Assembly (NCBI GenBank): GCA_037074705.1
Contig: CM073593.1
Coordinates: forward strand, 12,033,001-12,097,000
Source: Zhengitettix transpicula
Lineage: Eukaryota > Arthropoda > Insecta > Orthoptera > Tetrigidae
Direction of reading: 5' to 3'
Length of the DNA stretch: 64,000 nt
Shown here piece by piece: positions 12,601-24,567 of the stretch; position 1 is the first letter of the stretch; every line of letters starts with the position of its first letter. A model generated the notes under the pieces. The model had not been told where the DNA came from. It searched no databases and saw only the letters and a program-made list of their open reading frames with translations. Made by a program: the position numbers and the translations under genes.

Positions 12601-15600
12601 AAAGTTTGTCTTTGTTTTCTTTCCTGAGGTGAATTAGTGAAAATTCTTGGCTAGATTTGTAAAAAAAAAAATCGTTTTGGATATATTTAGTACACTTAAG
12701 CACACCGTGCAGGATACGATGTTACGCAAGCCAGGAAACAATAGCTGGGAAGAGTCCTTCAGAGGAGCTCTCGCCGACTTGTAAAGATTCCCACGCCACA
12801 GGTTTTGGTTCAGTTCCCAGGATGCAGCGTCAAGTGCATCGTAATTCATCGACACTGATGGGAGCAAAGTTTTTCTTTGTAATCATATATTTGCAAACTG
12901 AAAAGAGTTGAAAATAATTTATTTTTTCAAATTAATTGGAGAGAATTCCTACAGAAATTGAATTTTCAAATTTAAGTCATAATTTATTCAATTCAATAAT
13001 TTCGGTAAATAAAATAAAGAAAACACTTTACAAAGTCTGCAATCTTTAAAAAGTATATATTTCCAAAAATCACTACTCATAGTTATTTGGATACGAGAGA
13101 GTTAAAGAGTTTCTCCTCGTTTTACACATTCATAAAAATAGTAGCACAGCTCATAAATAATCACATTTTTATTAGTTTAAGTATATATAATTAATTTAAA
13201 AATACATTTATACGTCGTTTACCCTTATAAAATTAATTTTAAACACATTAATTTTTCCAGACTACTATTTAGTACATTAAATCATTGTAGATATGTTTTC
13301 ATATATATATGAATAAAAATAATTTAAAATGGCTTCTCGTTTTGGTCCACGCATAAATTTAAATTTAAAAAAAGAGCAAATTAAAATCGTAACATTTTTA
13401 CGTACTATTGATCATGTTTCTCGTCATGTCTGTGAATTTTAGTGTTTGTTAGTTCTCTAATATTGATTTATATAACTGTTAGTGCTGTGACTTTTACGGG
13501 AATGATTCTTCAGGAAATGTAGTTATGGTGCTGAGGACCCATTTTGGAAAATTAGAACTATTGGAATGAATTTTATAAACGCTGTTTTAAATGTATGTGT
13601 TTAAGAAGCAATGATATGAGAAAACCTTCAAATGAAACAAAATACAAAAAGAACATAAAATGATATTCCGGATTTCTATTTGGTGATGAAATTATATTTT
13701 AAAATCACTGGATATGAAAACAAAACTCTTGAAATGAACCAATTAGTAGTGGTCAATACCAGTAATAAAGATAGCAATCAACCAGAAGTCATAATTGGTT
13801 CACTATATAACATTAAAGGTAACACCAACAAAGAAACTTAAAAACATGGTCCGAAGAATGTAAATTTCAATATCTAATTAGAAGACCAAAAATTTTACTG
13901 TGTAGAACGCAGGATTTTTTTTTCCAGTGGAATATATACGAGTTTAAATCTCAGAGACGGAAGCACCACAAGTATGCTAATTACTTGCGCATAAAAAATT
14001 AAATAAGGAAGTATGGAATATAAATGGTAGTAGAAGTGTTCTTTGGAAAAGTTTAATGAGTAACGGAGTGGGAAAACAAAAATTAATAAGCATTCTGACG
14101 GATTGTACAGGGAAGTGTAAAAGTAGTCGTTAAAGAAACATCTTTAACTCGAAGATAGGATATTGCGAATTATTCATGACTTAAATTCTATAACTACGTT
14201 GACACAGGAATTATTGTCTGTGATGCCTGCAGTATAATTACACATGTAATTAATTTATTCCTCATTACGTGCATATATAACTAGCTAATTCGACAAATAC
14301 CTTGTCAGGATATTTTCTTCCTGTCAGGAAATGTTGGAGCTCTAGCTATAGCTGTGTTGAGACTCTAATCAGAACGTTTTGTTTGGCCTTGACCTATGAT
14401 CAAGAAAATGTAAATAATTGTACTCGTTTCCCTAAGTTTGCTTCGACCATACACGATAAAAGGGGGCCGGAACAATCTCTGTCTGTTTTGGAATTAATCG
14501 AATACTAATATTACTGAAGAAAAGCTTGTTCGGGTGTAGAAAAATTGTGATTTGATAATCCAGATAAATGGAATAGAAATGAAATTAAAATTATGTCAAT
14601 AATTAGCTATTTATTACAGACATCATTTTATGTGCAATTGCAAAACGTCAAGGCGTAAGCGTAACAGAAGCTTTCACCTTTTACATTCTAATTGATGAAA
14701 ACAGTCTTGATCAAAAACCTTTTACATTTCTTATTGAAGTTTAAAATTATTATTGTCAAGCTTTAAAAAATAGCAGTCATGATTAATGTGAGTCAACCAA
14801 CAAAATTACTTAGCCAGATCAAATATATGTTTAAGGACGATATGTTTCAAATAAATTTCTTCGCTTTGTCTTAGCCGGCTGTACATATCGGCCTTCTGAA
14901 TACTCGTGAAATGTTATGATTATAAATATGATAATTTTCAATTAATATAACATTTTTCTTTAAACTTCTGCCAAATATGTTCATGTTTTATCCAAGGCCA
15001 AAGGAGATTTTCTTTAAATCGTAGTTGAAGAAAGAAGACTATTAAACATCTGTTTGTTCAAACGCTTTGCACATCGTAATAAACGTTCAAAGTTAATTAT
15101 TCCTTGCTCAGTAAGATTCTATAGTATTGTAATGGAGCCAATTTAAAATTATTTTAAAGGTCCTCCCAAGTTTGTGTGACTGTGGGGCTGGTCCCGTTAT
15201 TTCTCCGAACCGAAAGTGGAAGGATGCTCAGTAATTTCAGGAAAAATGAAGCGGCTGGCTATCCCTTAGTCTCTGGCGATAGAAAGAGACGGGTGTTATG
15301 GAGGAGGAAGCGAGATTTCCAGGGTGGTAACCCTAGAGGCTTATGACAGTTGTTTCTATGTCTCACGAGAACAATTGTTTATCTGCTCCGCGAGAGTGGA
15401 GATCGAACGTTGAGGGAGAATAGGTGATTCCTCCGTCGTGAGAGACAGACTACTGTGGATGGTTAAGAGAAGTGTGGAGCATAAATCCTGAGACAGCGTG
15501 AGAGCAACTAGCCGCCAGAAAGATACAGAACCACTATCCAAGAATCGCCGCATTGACCTTCCCGGATTGCCGGAAGCACCCAGTAAGGGCAGTACTGAAC

Positions 15601-15979
15601 AGTTGTGAAAATTTGACCAATTATGTAGTCATTTCCCAGATCATTAACCTCATGATTAGAACTAAAATCATTAATCGCCGGAGCGTTTTTTAATATTTTA
15701 TGAAACATTTAATTCCTGTATTCATTAATTTTTCTCATATATTATTACACCAAATATGTCTAAAATTAAGTTAATAATTTTTATGTAAAATAGAAAATGT
15801 TAGTTTCTCTTCTTTAATTTTCGACCATAAAAATATAGTAGCTATAAACCTTCCTGTTATCCGCAAATTCCTGAAGCTGACTGCCAAAAACAGTACAATA
15901 ACATTCCAATAATATTTTCACTATTAATCTCTTAGTCAAATTTTATATTAATTTGTATTTTAATCACCTCAATGGTGAA
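12601..15979. other. gene-free interval of 3.4 kb
   Basis: No coding segment was recognised. Short frames (for example 12634-12867 minus, 14302-14508 plus, 15508-15708 minus) show no family signature. A slightly GC-richer patch lies at 15160-15600, where a conserved exon or element could hide, but nothing specific supports one. Confidence 0.45.
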
Positions 15980-16800
15980 CGGATAAATATGAGGCATGTT
16001 CAGAAACTAAGTGTACTGTGACCATAACAGACTGTGATTTTTTAGGGTTGGCAACACTGAGTGGTAGAGGACGGATCTCCTGACAAAGCGAGCATCGCAG
16101 GTGCATGTTAGTACGTAAACTCGCGTTGTAGTGTCCAGTTGCGTGAAAGTTGCCATTAAGAAATACCGCCAAGTGCGAACCACGTGCTGTGATCCGCTTC
16201 CTTTTCTGAGCTCTATTATGGATGGAGATGAAACGTGGGTGGCTCATTACTCGCCTGAATCGAAAATACGGTCGTCACAGTGGCGTCACATCAATTTCTC
16301 ATCAGCTAAAAAATTCAAAACCACAATTCCGGGGGGGGGGGGGGAATATCATGGCCTCAGTGTTTTGAGACCAAAAAGGCATCAAAAGGAGGGAAACGCT
16401 GACGAGAGGAGTGTGCTTGTTGCACGACAACGGCTGTCCTCACTCTGCCTTAGCCACCAAAGCTACACATTTGGTTGGGAAGTTTTGACCCACAACCCCG
16501 TATTCCCCTGACTTGGCACCTTCCGATCATCATCTAGTCACCTTCCTGAAGGCACACATGGGTCGAATACAATTTTCAACGAGCAGTTGCAGAAAGAGAT
16601 TTTTAAGGAGCTTTTGGGAGAGTTCTTCGAAGAGGGCATAAAGAAGCTTCTGCCACGGCTCACCACGTGTATTGAACTGGATGGCGTTGGAGTTGAAAAA
16701 TAATAAACAAATGTATCAACAATTTCCTGTAATTTTTTTCAAATATACTTTTCCTAAAAAAAAACACAAAAATCTTTTACATTTAATTTTGTAACTTGAC
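15980..16800 (+). pseudogene. mariner-like transposase, degenerate
   Basis: The left edge has the mariner-type terminal sequence GAGGCATGTTCAGAAACTAA (about 15990). The following + strand frames encode mariner DDE-domain hallmarks: MDGDETWVAHYSPESK at about 16218-16265 (first catalytic Asp in the GDETW context), then SSQWRH and KKFKTT. A 13-G run at about 16330 and frameshifts follow. Later pieces resemble HDNARPH-type sequence and a YSPDLAPSDHH-like segment (about 16420-16540), then a diverged C-terminus to about 16700. The right end (AACTTGACTCGCATACCT) is only a weak partner for the left terminus. Mariner transposases act by cut-and-paste at TA sites; this copy is dead. Confidence 0.8.
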
Positions 16801-18834
16801 TCGCATACCTAAGACCTCATTGATGTTGTATTTCATATTTAAACCTTTAGTGCTTGAATTTTTATATTTTTAAAACTAAATTTTTTAAGATGTATTTTTA
16901 TGACCGTAATACGGTAAAAATAAACAAAAAGTTCTCTAATTTTTTATAATATTATTAAATATTTTTATTATGTTACAAACAGGTAACATCATTCTAAATC
17001 AGAATGATCATTAATCAATCACTTCAAGTTTTTAACCTTTTATTGTATTTTGTAAATATAATTTGACTACATTACAATTAAATATGATTAAAAGTATAAG
17101 AAATCAATATTTATTGCCTAAAAGTTATTCTAAAATAAAGTCTTGGTGAAATTAAACAATTTTTTTTAAGAAATAATAAAATTTTATTAAACTAATTCCA
17201 GCTCTATTTATATATGAAATAAATGGAAACAATTTTTATGCAACATATATAATTAGGCTTGATTTATCAATAATTCACTTTAATTGGATAATAATGATTT
17301 TATTGCAATTGTAATACCTTTAGAATCATTCATTATTATCATTCTTAAAAAACATAAAAAACACAAAAAATAAATATTCTGATGTGGGCCGACGAACAGA
17401 AAAATATGTCCTGAGGGACAGGTCAGGCATGTTTGAAAGTGTCCACGAATGCCAAAAGTTTCACATTTCCTTAAGTGAATCTTATTCAGCATCACAATTT
17501 ATCTCTCTTATAAACCAACAGTCGCGTCTGGGGTGATATCAAAAGTTATGTTGCATAAATGCTACACTGTAGGGTTAAGCGGTTTCCAGGAATATAAATA
17601 TTGGAGTCCGGTGAATCTACGAACAAATGAATCTATTAATCCTGATAATGCCATATTAGCCATCGTTACGAATTTATTTCTATGTAAAATATAATTATAA
17701 ATTGGTTGTGTTTTTATTATTATAGGTAATATATTTCAGAATTATTCTTTTGGAATATCATACGGCTTTGGTGGTCTAGATAAAACATGGAACGTTATTT
17801 TCAAAAATTATCTAAAGAGATCATTTTTGTTCACACAGCGCACTTTCTCGAATAGTTTTGGAAAAACATGAAATACGTTCAGGTCATACCAGTTTGTGGG
17901 TTTATCCTCTGCAGAATGGAGATGTGAGCGCCGCAGGTCTGTTCGCAGCTGCTGCCACTAATTAGGAAGTCCGCTGGGGCTCGATGCTTCACTATCTGCT
18001 TAACTCCCGCACAAGCACTCAGCAACACTAAACCTAGGTATGTTTTATATTTATTTATGAAGGCTATATTAGTTCATATACCATTTTCGTGCGAGTTTTT
18101 CTTGATATAAAAATAGCCTCAACCAGGATGGTTCATCTTTATTATTGATGTTGTACACAAAAAAGTGTATTACCATAAAAGAAGACAGACATCCGGCGGC
18201 GCAGCCAATGAGGGATTCATGAACGTCAGCAATTTTCTGCAGATATTAACTCGAACTTGATTACCCCAGAAAATCTTATCACTTGGGTACTGTTCATAGA
18301 TAAAACATTCGAAACCTCTCCTTCTCGTAAACAGTTATACCAAGGAGAACTAGTAGCATTGTTTTCAACATACACGCGATATTAGCGTTACGCGCATTCG
18401 TTATACGAAGTTTTATCAAACGACTCTCTACAGGGTTAACCCGTAATTGACATATCAACGTCTTCGTTGAATCTCTTTTGGAAAGATAATATACCTCGTT
18501 GAACAGTTACTTCGCATTTTCAGGGTGTTATTGAAACAGGTTCCGTGTTAACGCTTGAAACCAGACTGTTGATTTCCGGTCTTCCCCACACTTTTGATGT
18601 AAACGATGAGCTTGAAATTCTTAGTGCTGCTTTGATTCTAACTTGGTATTTTATTAATTTATTTTTTAAAAAATATTGAAGCACTGCATTTTACGTCATC
18701 GGTTGTGTCGATCTATCTGTCGTATTCTTCCTTGTCATCTTCTATGACACACTCTTTCGTAATTTCGTCTTTGTATTTTATGGTTTAAATGTCATTGAGA
18801 TGTATTCTTGCAATATCATTACTTTTACAAATAA
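16801..18834. other. gene-free interval
   Basis: Mostly AT-rich. A GC-richer patch at 17890-18040 ends in CTAGGTATGT, which resembles a splice donor, but no coding or promoter evidence accompanies it. Confidence 0.4.
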
Positions 18835-18965
18835 GAAAGATAGCCGATTCAGACAAAAAGTGATAATATAAATACCGCACAACGTTTCTGGGATTCTTTT
18901 GCCTTTCGTCAAGTGCGAAGAAGAGCCTCGAGCGACACAACAACACTTCTTAGTTGATAAAACTC
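18835..18965 (-). mobile_element. Penelope-like element terminal module
   Basis: On the minus strand this reads CCCAGAAACGTTGTGCGGTA, then TTTATATTATCACTTTTTGTCTG, ending GGCTATCTTTC. Related modules occur at 45539-45786, 60297-60492 and 60674-60800. Here it lies downstream of, and on the same strand as, a Penelope-type ORF remnant, which is why I assign the module to that class. ACTTGACGAAAGG on the same strand is a weak hammerhead-core-like match. Confidence 0.55.
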
Positions 18966-18984
18966 GAAAATGACGAAAACGCAA

Positions 18985-19073
18985 CGACAATGGGAGAGCC
19001 GAAGGGTTAGCGTAACAATAAGGGAGCAGCGACAATGGGAAAACAGTAGGTTTAGCGTAATAATAAGGTATCA
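18985..19073. repeat. 45-bp tandem duplication
   Basis: Two copies with a 45-bp period start at 18985 and 19030. They share CGACAATGGGA, AGYAGGKTTAGCGTAAYAATAAGG-like blocks with several substitutions. The duplication lies in the 3' untranslated part of the Penelope-like remnant. Confidence 0.7.
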
Positions 19074-19079
19074 TAGCAT

Positions 19080-19760
19080 TTATTGAGTTTCAGAGTGCTG
19101 TTTGTACATTAATAGATGTGCTGTTTAATTTAGTGTGAAGCATCTCTTAAATGGGTCTCTAATTGTACCTGGAGTCAATGTCTTAAATCTTAGAATTTTT
19201 CCAATCAAATGTACGTTTAGAATTGATATGTTTGGACACTACAGATTGTTTACGAATGGGAAGTTTGACATTAGATATATGTTTCTTGATACGTGCATTA
19301 AGAGAACGTTTGGTTTGCCCTATTTGGCAGGAAATACAATTGGAGCAAGAGATTTTGTAAACATTACAATGTTTTCTGTAGCTGTTAAGGGGGTCCTTGT
19401 GATCTTTAATTAAGTATGCAAGGGTATTAGTGGATCTGTGAATGATGGATATTTGATTTTCTTTGAATATTTGGATAAATTTGTGATGTAGAAATTTGTA
19501 ATAAAGGAGTACGAGAAAAAAATTGGCTTGAGGTGTTTGAGGATGAGTGACAGTAGGATACTGGATTTTGTTCAACCTGCTGTTTATGTGTTTAATAATA
19601 AAATCTAACGGGTACTCTTAGGAGATTAAAATGTTTCGGACAATATTTAAGTTGTGCTGATGGAACTTGGAGTTAGAAACTAATGTAGCTCTGTCTACAA
19701 GATTGTATACCATAGCTCTCTTTTGGATTTGAGGATGATCAGAAAGGTTTTATATTCATT
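19080..19760 (-). pseudogene. Penelope-like element ORF, C-terminal GIY-YIG endonuclease part (degenerate)
   Basis: Read on the minus strand from about 19745. First comes QKRAMVYNLVDRATLVSNSK, then after a stop the frame 19575-19183 with STNTLAYLIKDHKDPLNSY, VYKISCSNCISCQIGQTKRS and RKQSVVSKHINSKRTFDWKN. The last two are the GIY-YIG-type motif (VYKI...QIGQTKRSL...R) and the SKHI/H-T-FDW tail typical of Penelope-like reverse transcriptases. Past 19183 the homology continues through in-frame stops (DIDSRYN, EMLHTKLNSTSINVQTAL). The reverse-transcriptase domain itself is missing, so this is a 5'-truncated copy. Confidence 0.8.
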
Positions 19761-20134
19761 ATTATAAGTAATAATCGGGTATTTCATTCCCCGAGTTAAA
19801 AATGAGAATAATCAAGAAAAGGGAAGAAGAACGAAGTTCAATGGTAAAGATCCAGTAGACATTTCTATATTTATTCTCATGGTACAAAACGAGGAAATTC
19901 GGTTTGTAAATTAATTTACGGTTCTACGAGGAGGTTCAAAAGGAAGTTTAAAACGCTCCTCTAGTTGTATGCATTCCGCATTACACTTCCGCAAACTGTG
20001 TTGTGTACACTTCAGGAGGGAATACATCATAACTGCTGCAATTCTTACATATTATTCATTTTAATGACATATATCAAATTAACTTATCTTTATCTTCCTT
20101 ATTTCTGTCCGTACTTGGTTGGAATACATAAATT

Positions 20135-20256
<122 letters not shown>

Positions 20257-20350
20257 AACATTATACCCATCAAATAGTTATCTGAAATTAATTATGTAAA
20301 CTTTTAGTAATACTTTTTGTTTGTTAGCAAAACTTAAATAATATTATTAT

Positions 20351-20401
20351 CTTTCGTGGGCCACTCAAAGTTTCGTGCGGATTACCGATTGAGAACCGCT
20401 G
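20351..20401 (-). repeat. hAT-type terminal inverted repeat, solitary end
   Basis: Minus strand reads CAGCGGTTCTCAATCGGTAA from 20401 inward, then CCGCACGAAACTTTGAGTGG. This is the familiar hAT-superfamily terminus. GTCTAGAC lies just outside but no matching partner end was found, so only one end is supported. Confidence 0.55.
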
Positions 20402-21929
20402 GTCTAGACCACGTGGGTACTGGACATGACCATTCTCAGATGGTGGAACGAGATATAAAAAACAAAAGAGAAAGGCTCACAAGGATTTTTCTTCATCTGG
20501 GACATGTTGCGGCGTTAGTATTATATTTCCTTGTACGGTAACACATCGGAGATAAAGCGATTAAATTTCATGTCCTATGGCTCTTTCTGAGAAAGAGAGA
20601 CAAACAACACGGAAGCCGCATCATACTTTCCTAAAGCCTCCAATCTCCGGGAAAAATTCCATTATAATGTTATGTTAACAAAACCCCCAAATTAATCATT
20701 CATTACATTTCTTATAAAATTGAATTAAAATGACTTTTTTAGTTGTTCTGAAGCTGCGATTGTTCTTAACATTAAATCATTTCTACAGTCGATTCACACC
20801 ATGAAGTGTGCGTAAAAGAGTAATTTAAAATGAAATAAACTTTAATTTTTACTCAACAAAATAAGAAATTCTAGAAAAAAATCAGTAAATATAAATTATT
20901 TACCTAAGCCTCTAAACGAACCACTTAACTGAATATATTGTTTTATTTTTCAAAGTAATATAATTTTTGAATAAATTCAATGCTCATCTAAAATTTTATT
21001 AGATCGATTTATAGCGAATTGAAGTGATATTTTGATCCTAGGTTGGCGTTTTCCTATACTAATTTTCGAACTATTTCTATAGTGTTTTCTCGTTTGTAAG
21101 GAACTGCGCAAAAAGAACTATATATTTGGGAAATAGGCCTGTATGCCGAAGTAAGATTGAAACAACTATGTTTTACAAAAAAAGATTTATGTACTCATTT
21201 TGATGACTCGTGGTTTGCAGATTAAATAATTCTGAGACATGACACTTACAAAGTTGTAAACCGTAAAAAATTCAATATAAGCTTGCTATATCATTTCCGC
21301 GGTAGCATAATCAGCCCACTGCACTAAAGGTATTAACGTACAGAACTTATTTCGGTCAAAATTTTATTTATATCCAGGTCTCAATGCACTTGATCGTCTC
21401 AGTTTCAGGAAAGTCACGTATTGTGATTAATTATAGAGATTAAGCCTTGGCTTGCCAGACCCTTTAATGTTTTATAAAAAGCAGCATGAATAAATTCATT
21501 ATCAAACTGTGTTTGTGTCTAAGAAAACGGTAGGAAAAATTAAAAATTTTGTAAGCTATTACTGTTTTTTCTTTTCAATTTACATACAAGGTGGTTGATT
21601 TATCTGAAGACGTTGAAATATCTCCAAAAATATCTATTGTATCAAAAATTGTGTGCAATGAAAATACTTATATGGAAATCCCCAAGTTTTATAGCATATT
21701 TGGATTCTGTGGGATCAAATCCATTAATTTCACTATATTAAGGATGTAATTTCTTCCGCAGGTGACACTGCAATGGAAGACATCGGAAACGTTCATTTCT
21801 TTGTTTATCAATACGTCAAAAAATAATTTTAGCGTTACCCAGAAACAACGACGTGGACGTAGTAGTATTTTTGTTTAAAGATGGAACCCTTGCCTCTCAC
21901 AAAATGGGACGCTTATTTTAGTTGAATAT
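20402..21929. other. gene-free interval
   Basis: AT-rich; no frame or repeat recognised. Confidence 0.45.
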
Positions 21930-22440
21930 AGTACTCTAATCTTATTTTTCTTATCTGATTGTGTACTTTGCGTATTTTCATTCCCTTATGTGTTATAGTA
22001 TTGCAAATTGGGGCAATTGCTCCCGGAGCATTGAAATATCCAAGTTGAAAGAGCATGCCATTATTTTACTTTGTAATACGGATAATAAATCCAGTTGTAA
22101 ATCTTTTTTCAAATGTTTCAGCCTATTAACACTACCCAGCGTTTTTACGCACAAAATTTTAAAGTTCATAAAGTGGAACATGAATCTTTTTCAAACGAAT
22201 GGCGAGTCTCACGATTATGAGACTAGAAATCGCTCAAGTCTAAGATCTTTTCTCCTCTACCAGAGAAGTATTCATCATTCAGGAATATGTTTTATACAAT
22301 AGTCTTCCTCCAGATGTAAAGAACGATAATAAGTACAAGTGTGTTTTTGGATTTAGTGCAAAAATTTTTTACTGAAAGTCGCCGGTGTTTAACTCAGAAC
22401 AGGAGTTTCTTGATCGTTTCCCCTAATAATTAATTATTAT
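21930..22440 (+). pseudogene. LINE (Jockey/CR1-type) ORF2 C-terminal remnant
   Basis: The frame 21961-22302 resembles the region after the RT domain in Jockey/CR1-like LINEs: YSIANWGNCSRSIEISKLKE (consensus Y-G-I-W-G ... K-QK-A), CKSFFKCFSLLTLPSVF (consensus CRELF-L-ILTLPSLY), then HDYETRNRSSLR (consensus HNYNTRNK--L). YQRSIHHSGICFI and SSSRCK follow after a stop. It is diverged and lacks the RT motifs. Confidence 0.75.
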
Positions 22441-22769
22441 TGTTTATACTGCAGAAGTGTTACTCTTAAAATTTATTTCATAACTTTATTATTCTCTGTT
22501 GGTCTTTTCTGGTTTTTTGCTTGTTTGTTTCACGAACGTCCTAGAGTTTATACAGAAGGACAGATTCCTCGTCGTTCTGTTTGGTGTAGTGACTTGTCCA
22601 TCATTTGTGTTTGTGCTTCCTCCTAGTGTGCGTGTGTTACAGTTTGTGTTTAGTCTTGTGTGATGTGTAATTCCATATTTTATGATAGTTAATACCTAGT
22701 GCGTATTGAATTTGCATGAATACTGTACCTATTATGTTATAACGTTAAATAATTTTTATTATTATTGCT

Positions 22770-23546
22770 TTATCTTTATATTTTTCCAAGTTATCTATAA
22801 TCTTGTGCCTTAGGACTGAATCGAATGCCCCTATGTAATCGACAAACATATTATTTAATTCAATCCCATACAAATATGTTGTCTACTGTTGATCTATTCC
22901 TACGGAATTCAGATTGATATTCGCCAATTTTATCGTCCACTCTTGCTACTAGTCTATCATTTATAAGAATTGCAAATATTTTATATGTTACATTCAGCAG
23001 CGCAATTGGTTTATAATTTCTACATTCGTATTTATCTCCTTTCTTATAGATTGGGCAAATTATGGTTTCATTCCATTGCTGTGGTAGTTTCTCTTCATGC
23101 CATATTTTTAGTATTAGTTTCTGGATCTCTTTTCTAAGATTTCTACCTCCATATTTTATTAGTTCAGCAGGTATTTGGTCAGAACCTGCTGCCTTATTTG
23201 ATTTTAGGTTGTTAATAATATAACAGACATAATTAAATGATGGTTCTGTTACCTCATCTTCATCTTCCAAGTCTTGAAGTCGTATCTGGACTCCGTCACT
23301 TTGGTTTCTCTTTCCTAGAGGATTAAATGTCTTCATGAAGAAAGTCCTCCATCTTTCTAGTACACAAAGAATTTTCTTATTTCATTTCTTTTAAAGTTAT
23401 TGTTTATTGTTGTTAATTTTTCGTTCATCCAGGCTTTTTTCATTCGTTTGCACAATCTATTTGCTTTTCTTCTTTCTATTCGGTATTCTTCGTATTTATT
23501 TCTTTTTCCCAATTGAATTGATTTCCTCCTTACTTCATTCTTTATT
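22770..23546 (-). pseudogene. LINE ORF2 5' part (linker to RT motif A), inverted half
   Basis: Minus-strand frames from about 23546 leftward encode the endonuclease-RT linker (YEEYRIERRKANRLCKRMKK), then after a frameshift at about 23340 the RT fingers: SNKAAGSDQIPAELIKYGG, ETIICPIYKKGDKYECRNYK, PIALLNVTYKIFAILINDRL and EYQSEFRRNRSTVDNIF. After a stop the homology continues into RT motif A (FVDYIGAFDSVLRHKIIDNL) at about 22785-22855. This half runs opposite to the adjoining 3' half on the + strand. TTATTGCT at 22762-22769 matches 24560-24567 and may be a target duplication. Confidence 0.85.
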
Positions 23547-24559
23547 TCCAACAAAGCTGAGAAAAATAATCCTGTTAACATTGACTAAAACCTATGCTAG
23601 AGTCAAAATAAAAAACCAACTGAGTGAAGAATTTGACATCATAGATGGGGTAAAACAAGACGACCCACTATTAGCAACACTAAATGCCATATTAAGGGAG
23701 ATTTATATAAGGATAAACTTAACTACTCGCCTAAAATAATGCATACCATACGAAGATGACGTCCTAATAACAACACGAACAATAAAAGCCTTGGACAACA
23801 TATTTATACAATTTAAAGAACAATCTATAAAATTTGGTTTAAAAATAAACCAAGATAATACCCAATATATGAAATGTAACATAGGAGAGACAAAATGCTG
23901 TGATATGATACTCGATAAACTAAAATACAAAGAGGTCAAATCCTTCACATACCTCGGTACAACGGTAAATAGAAACAACTCCATTGAGGAGTAAATAACG
24001 GGAAGAATTGCAATGGGTAATAGAGCCTATTATGCTTGGATTTATTCAAAAGCAAATTAATATCCAAAAGTGCAAAACTCCGATTATATAAAGTTACAAT
24101 AAGACCTGTAACATACTCAGCAGAAATGTGGGTACTTAAAGAAAATGACATACCAAGGTTAAATGTCTTCGAAAGAAAGATAATGAGAAGAATATATGGA
24201 GCAGTTAAGATAGTAGAAAATTGTTGGAGAATAAGGTATAATAATGAAATCGAAGACCTTATAAATTCAAAAAATATAATCAACCACATCAAAGCCCTTC
24301 GGTTGGGCTGGTTTGGCCATTTATGCCCGATACAAGATGAAGGTTACCAAAGAAGATATACAACTGGAACCCAACCTCAACGAAAAAGAAGGGAAGACCT
24401 AAAATAAGATGAAAGGACAAAGTGCTGAGGGACATAAAAAAACTAGGAATTAAGAATTGACCCAGAGAAATTAATGACAGACGAAAATGGAAGGCAATTA
24501 TGGAGCAGGCCAAAACGTTCAAAGGAACGTTGTAGCGCATACTAATAAAATAATTATTT
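23546..24559 (+). pseudogene. LINE ORF2 3' part (RT palm/thumb to C-terminus), sense half
   Basis: The + strand starts with FPTKLRKIILLTLTKTYARV at about 23545, the segment that normally follows motif A. It continues with SEEFDIIDGVKQDDPLLATL (motif B region), IPYEDDVLITTRT (motif C, YADD changed to YEDD), GLKINQDNTQYMKC (thumb) and VKSFTYLGTTVN. After stops at 23991 it proceeds with KLRLYKVTIRPVTYSAEMW, LNVFERKIMRRIYGAVK and IINHIKALRLGWFGHL, ending near 24405-24540. Together with the inverted half it covers one nearly continuous ORF2, so this is one insertion rearranged during integration. Confidence 0.85.
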
Positions 24560-24567
24560 TTATTGCT

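Noticed and set aside
17890..18046. A noncoding first exon ending at CTAGGTATGT
   Set aside because: There is a donor-like sequence and a GC-richer patch but no promoter, no acceptor partner and no coding evidence.
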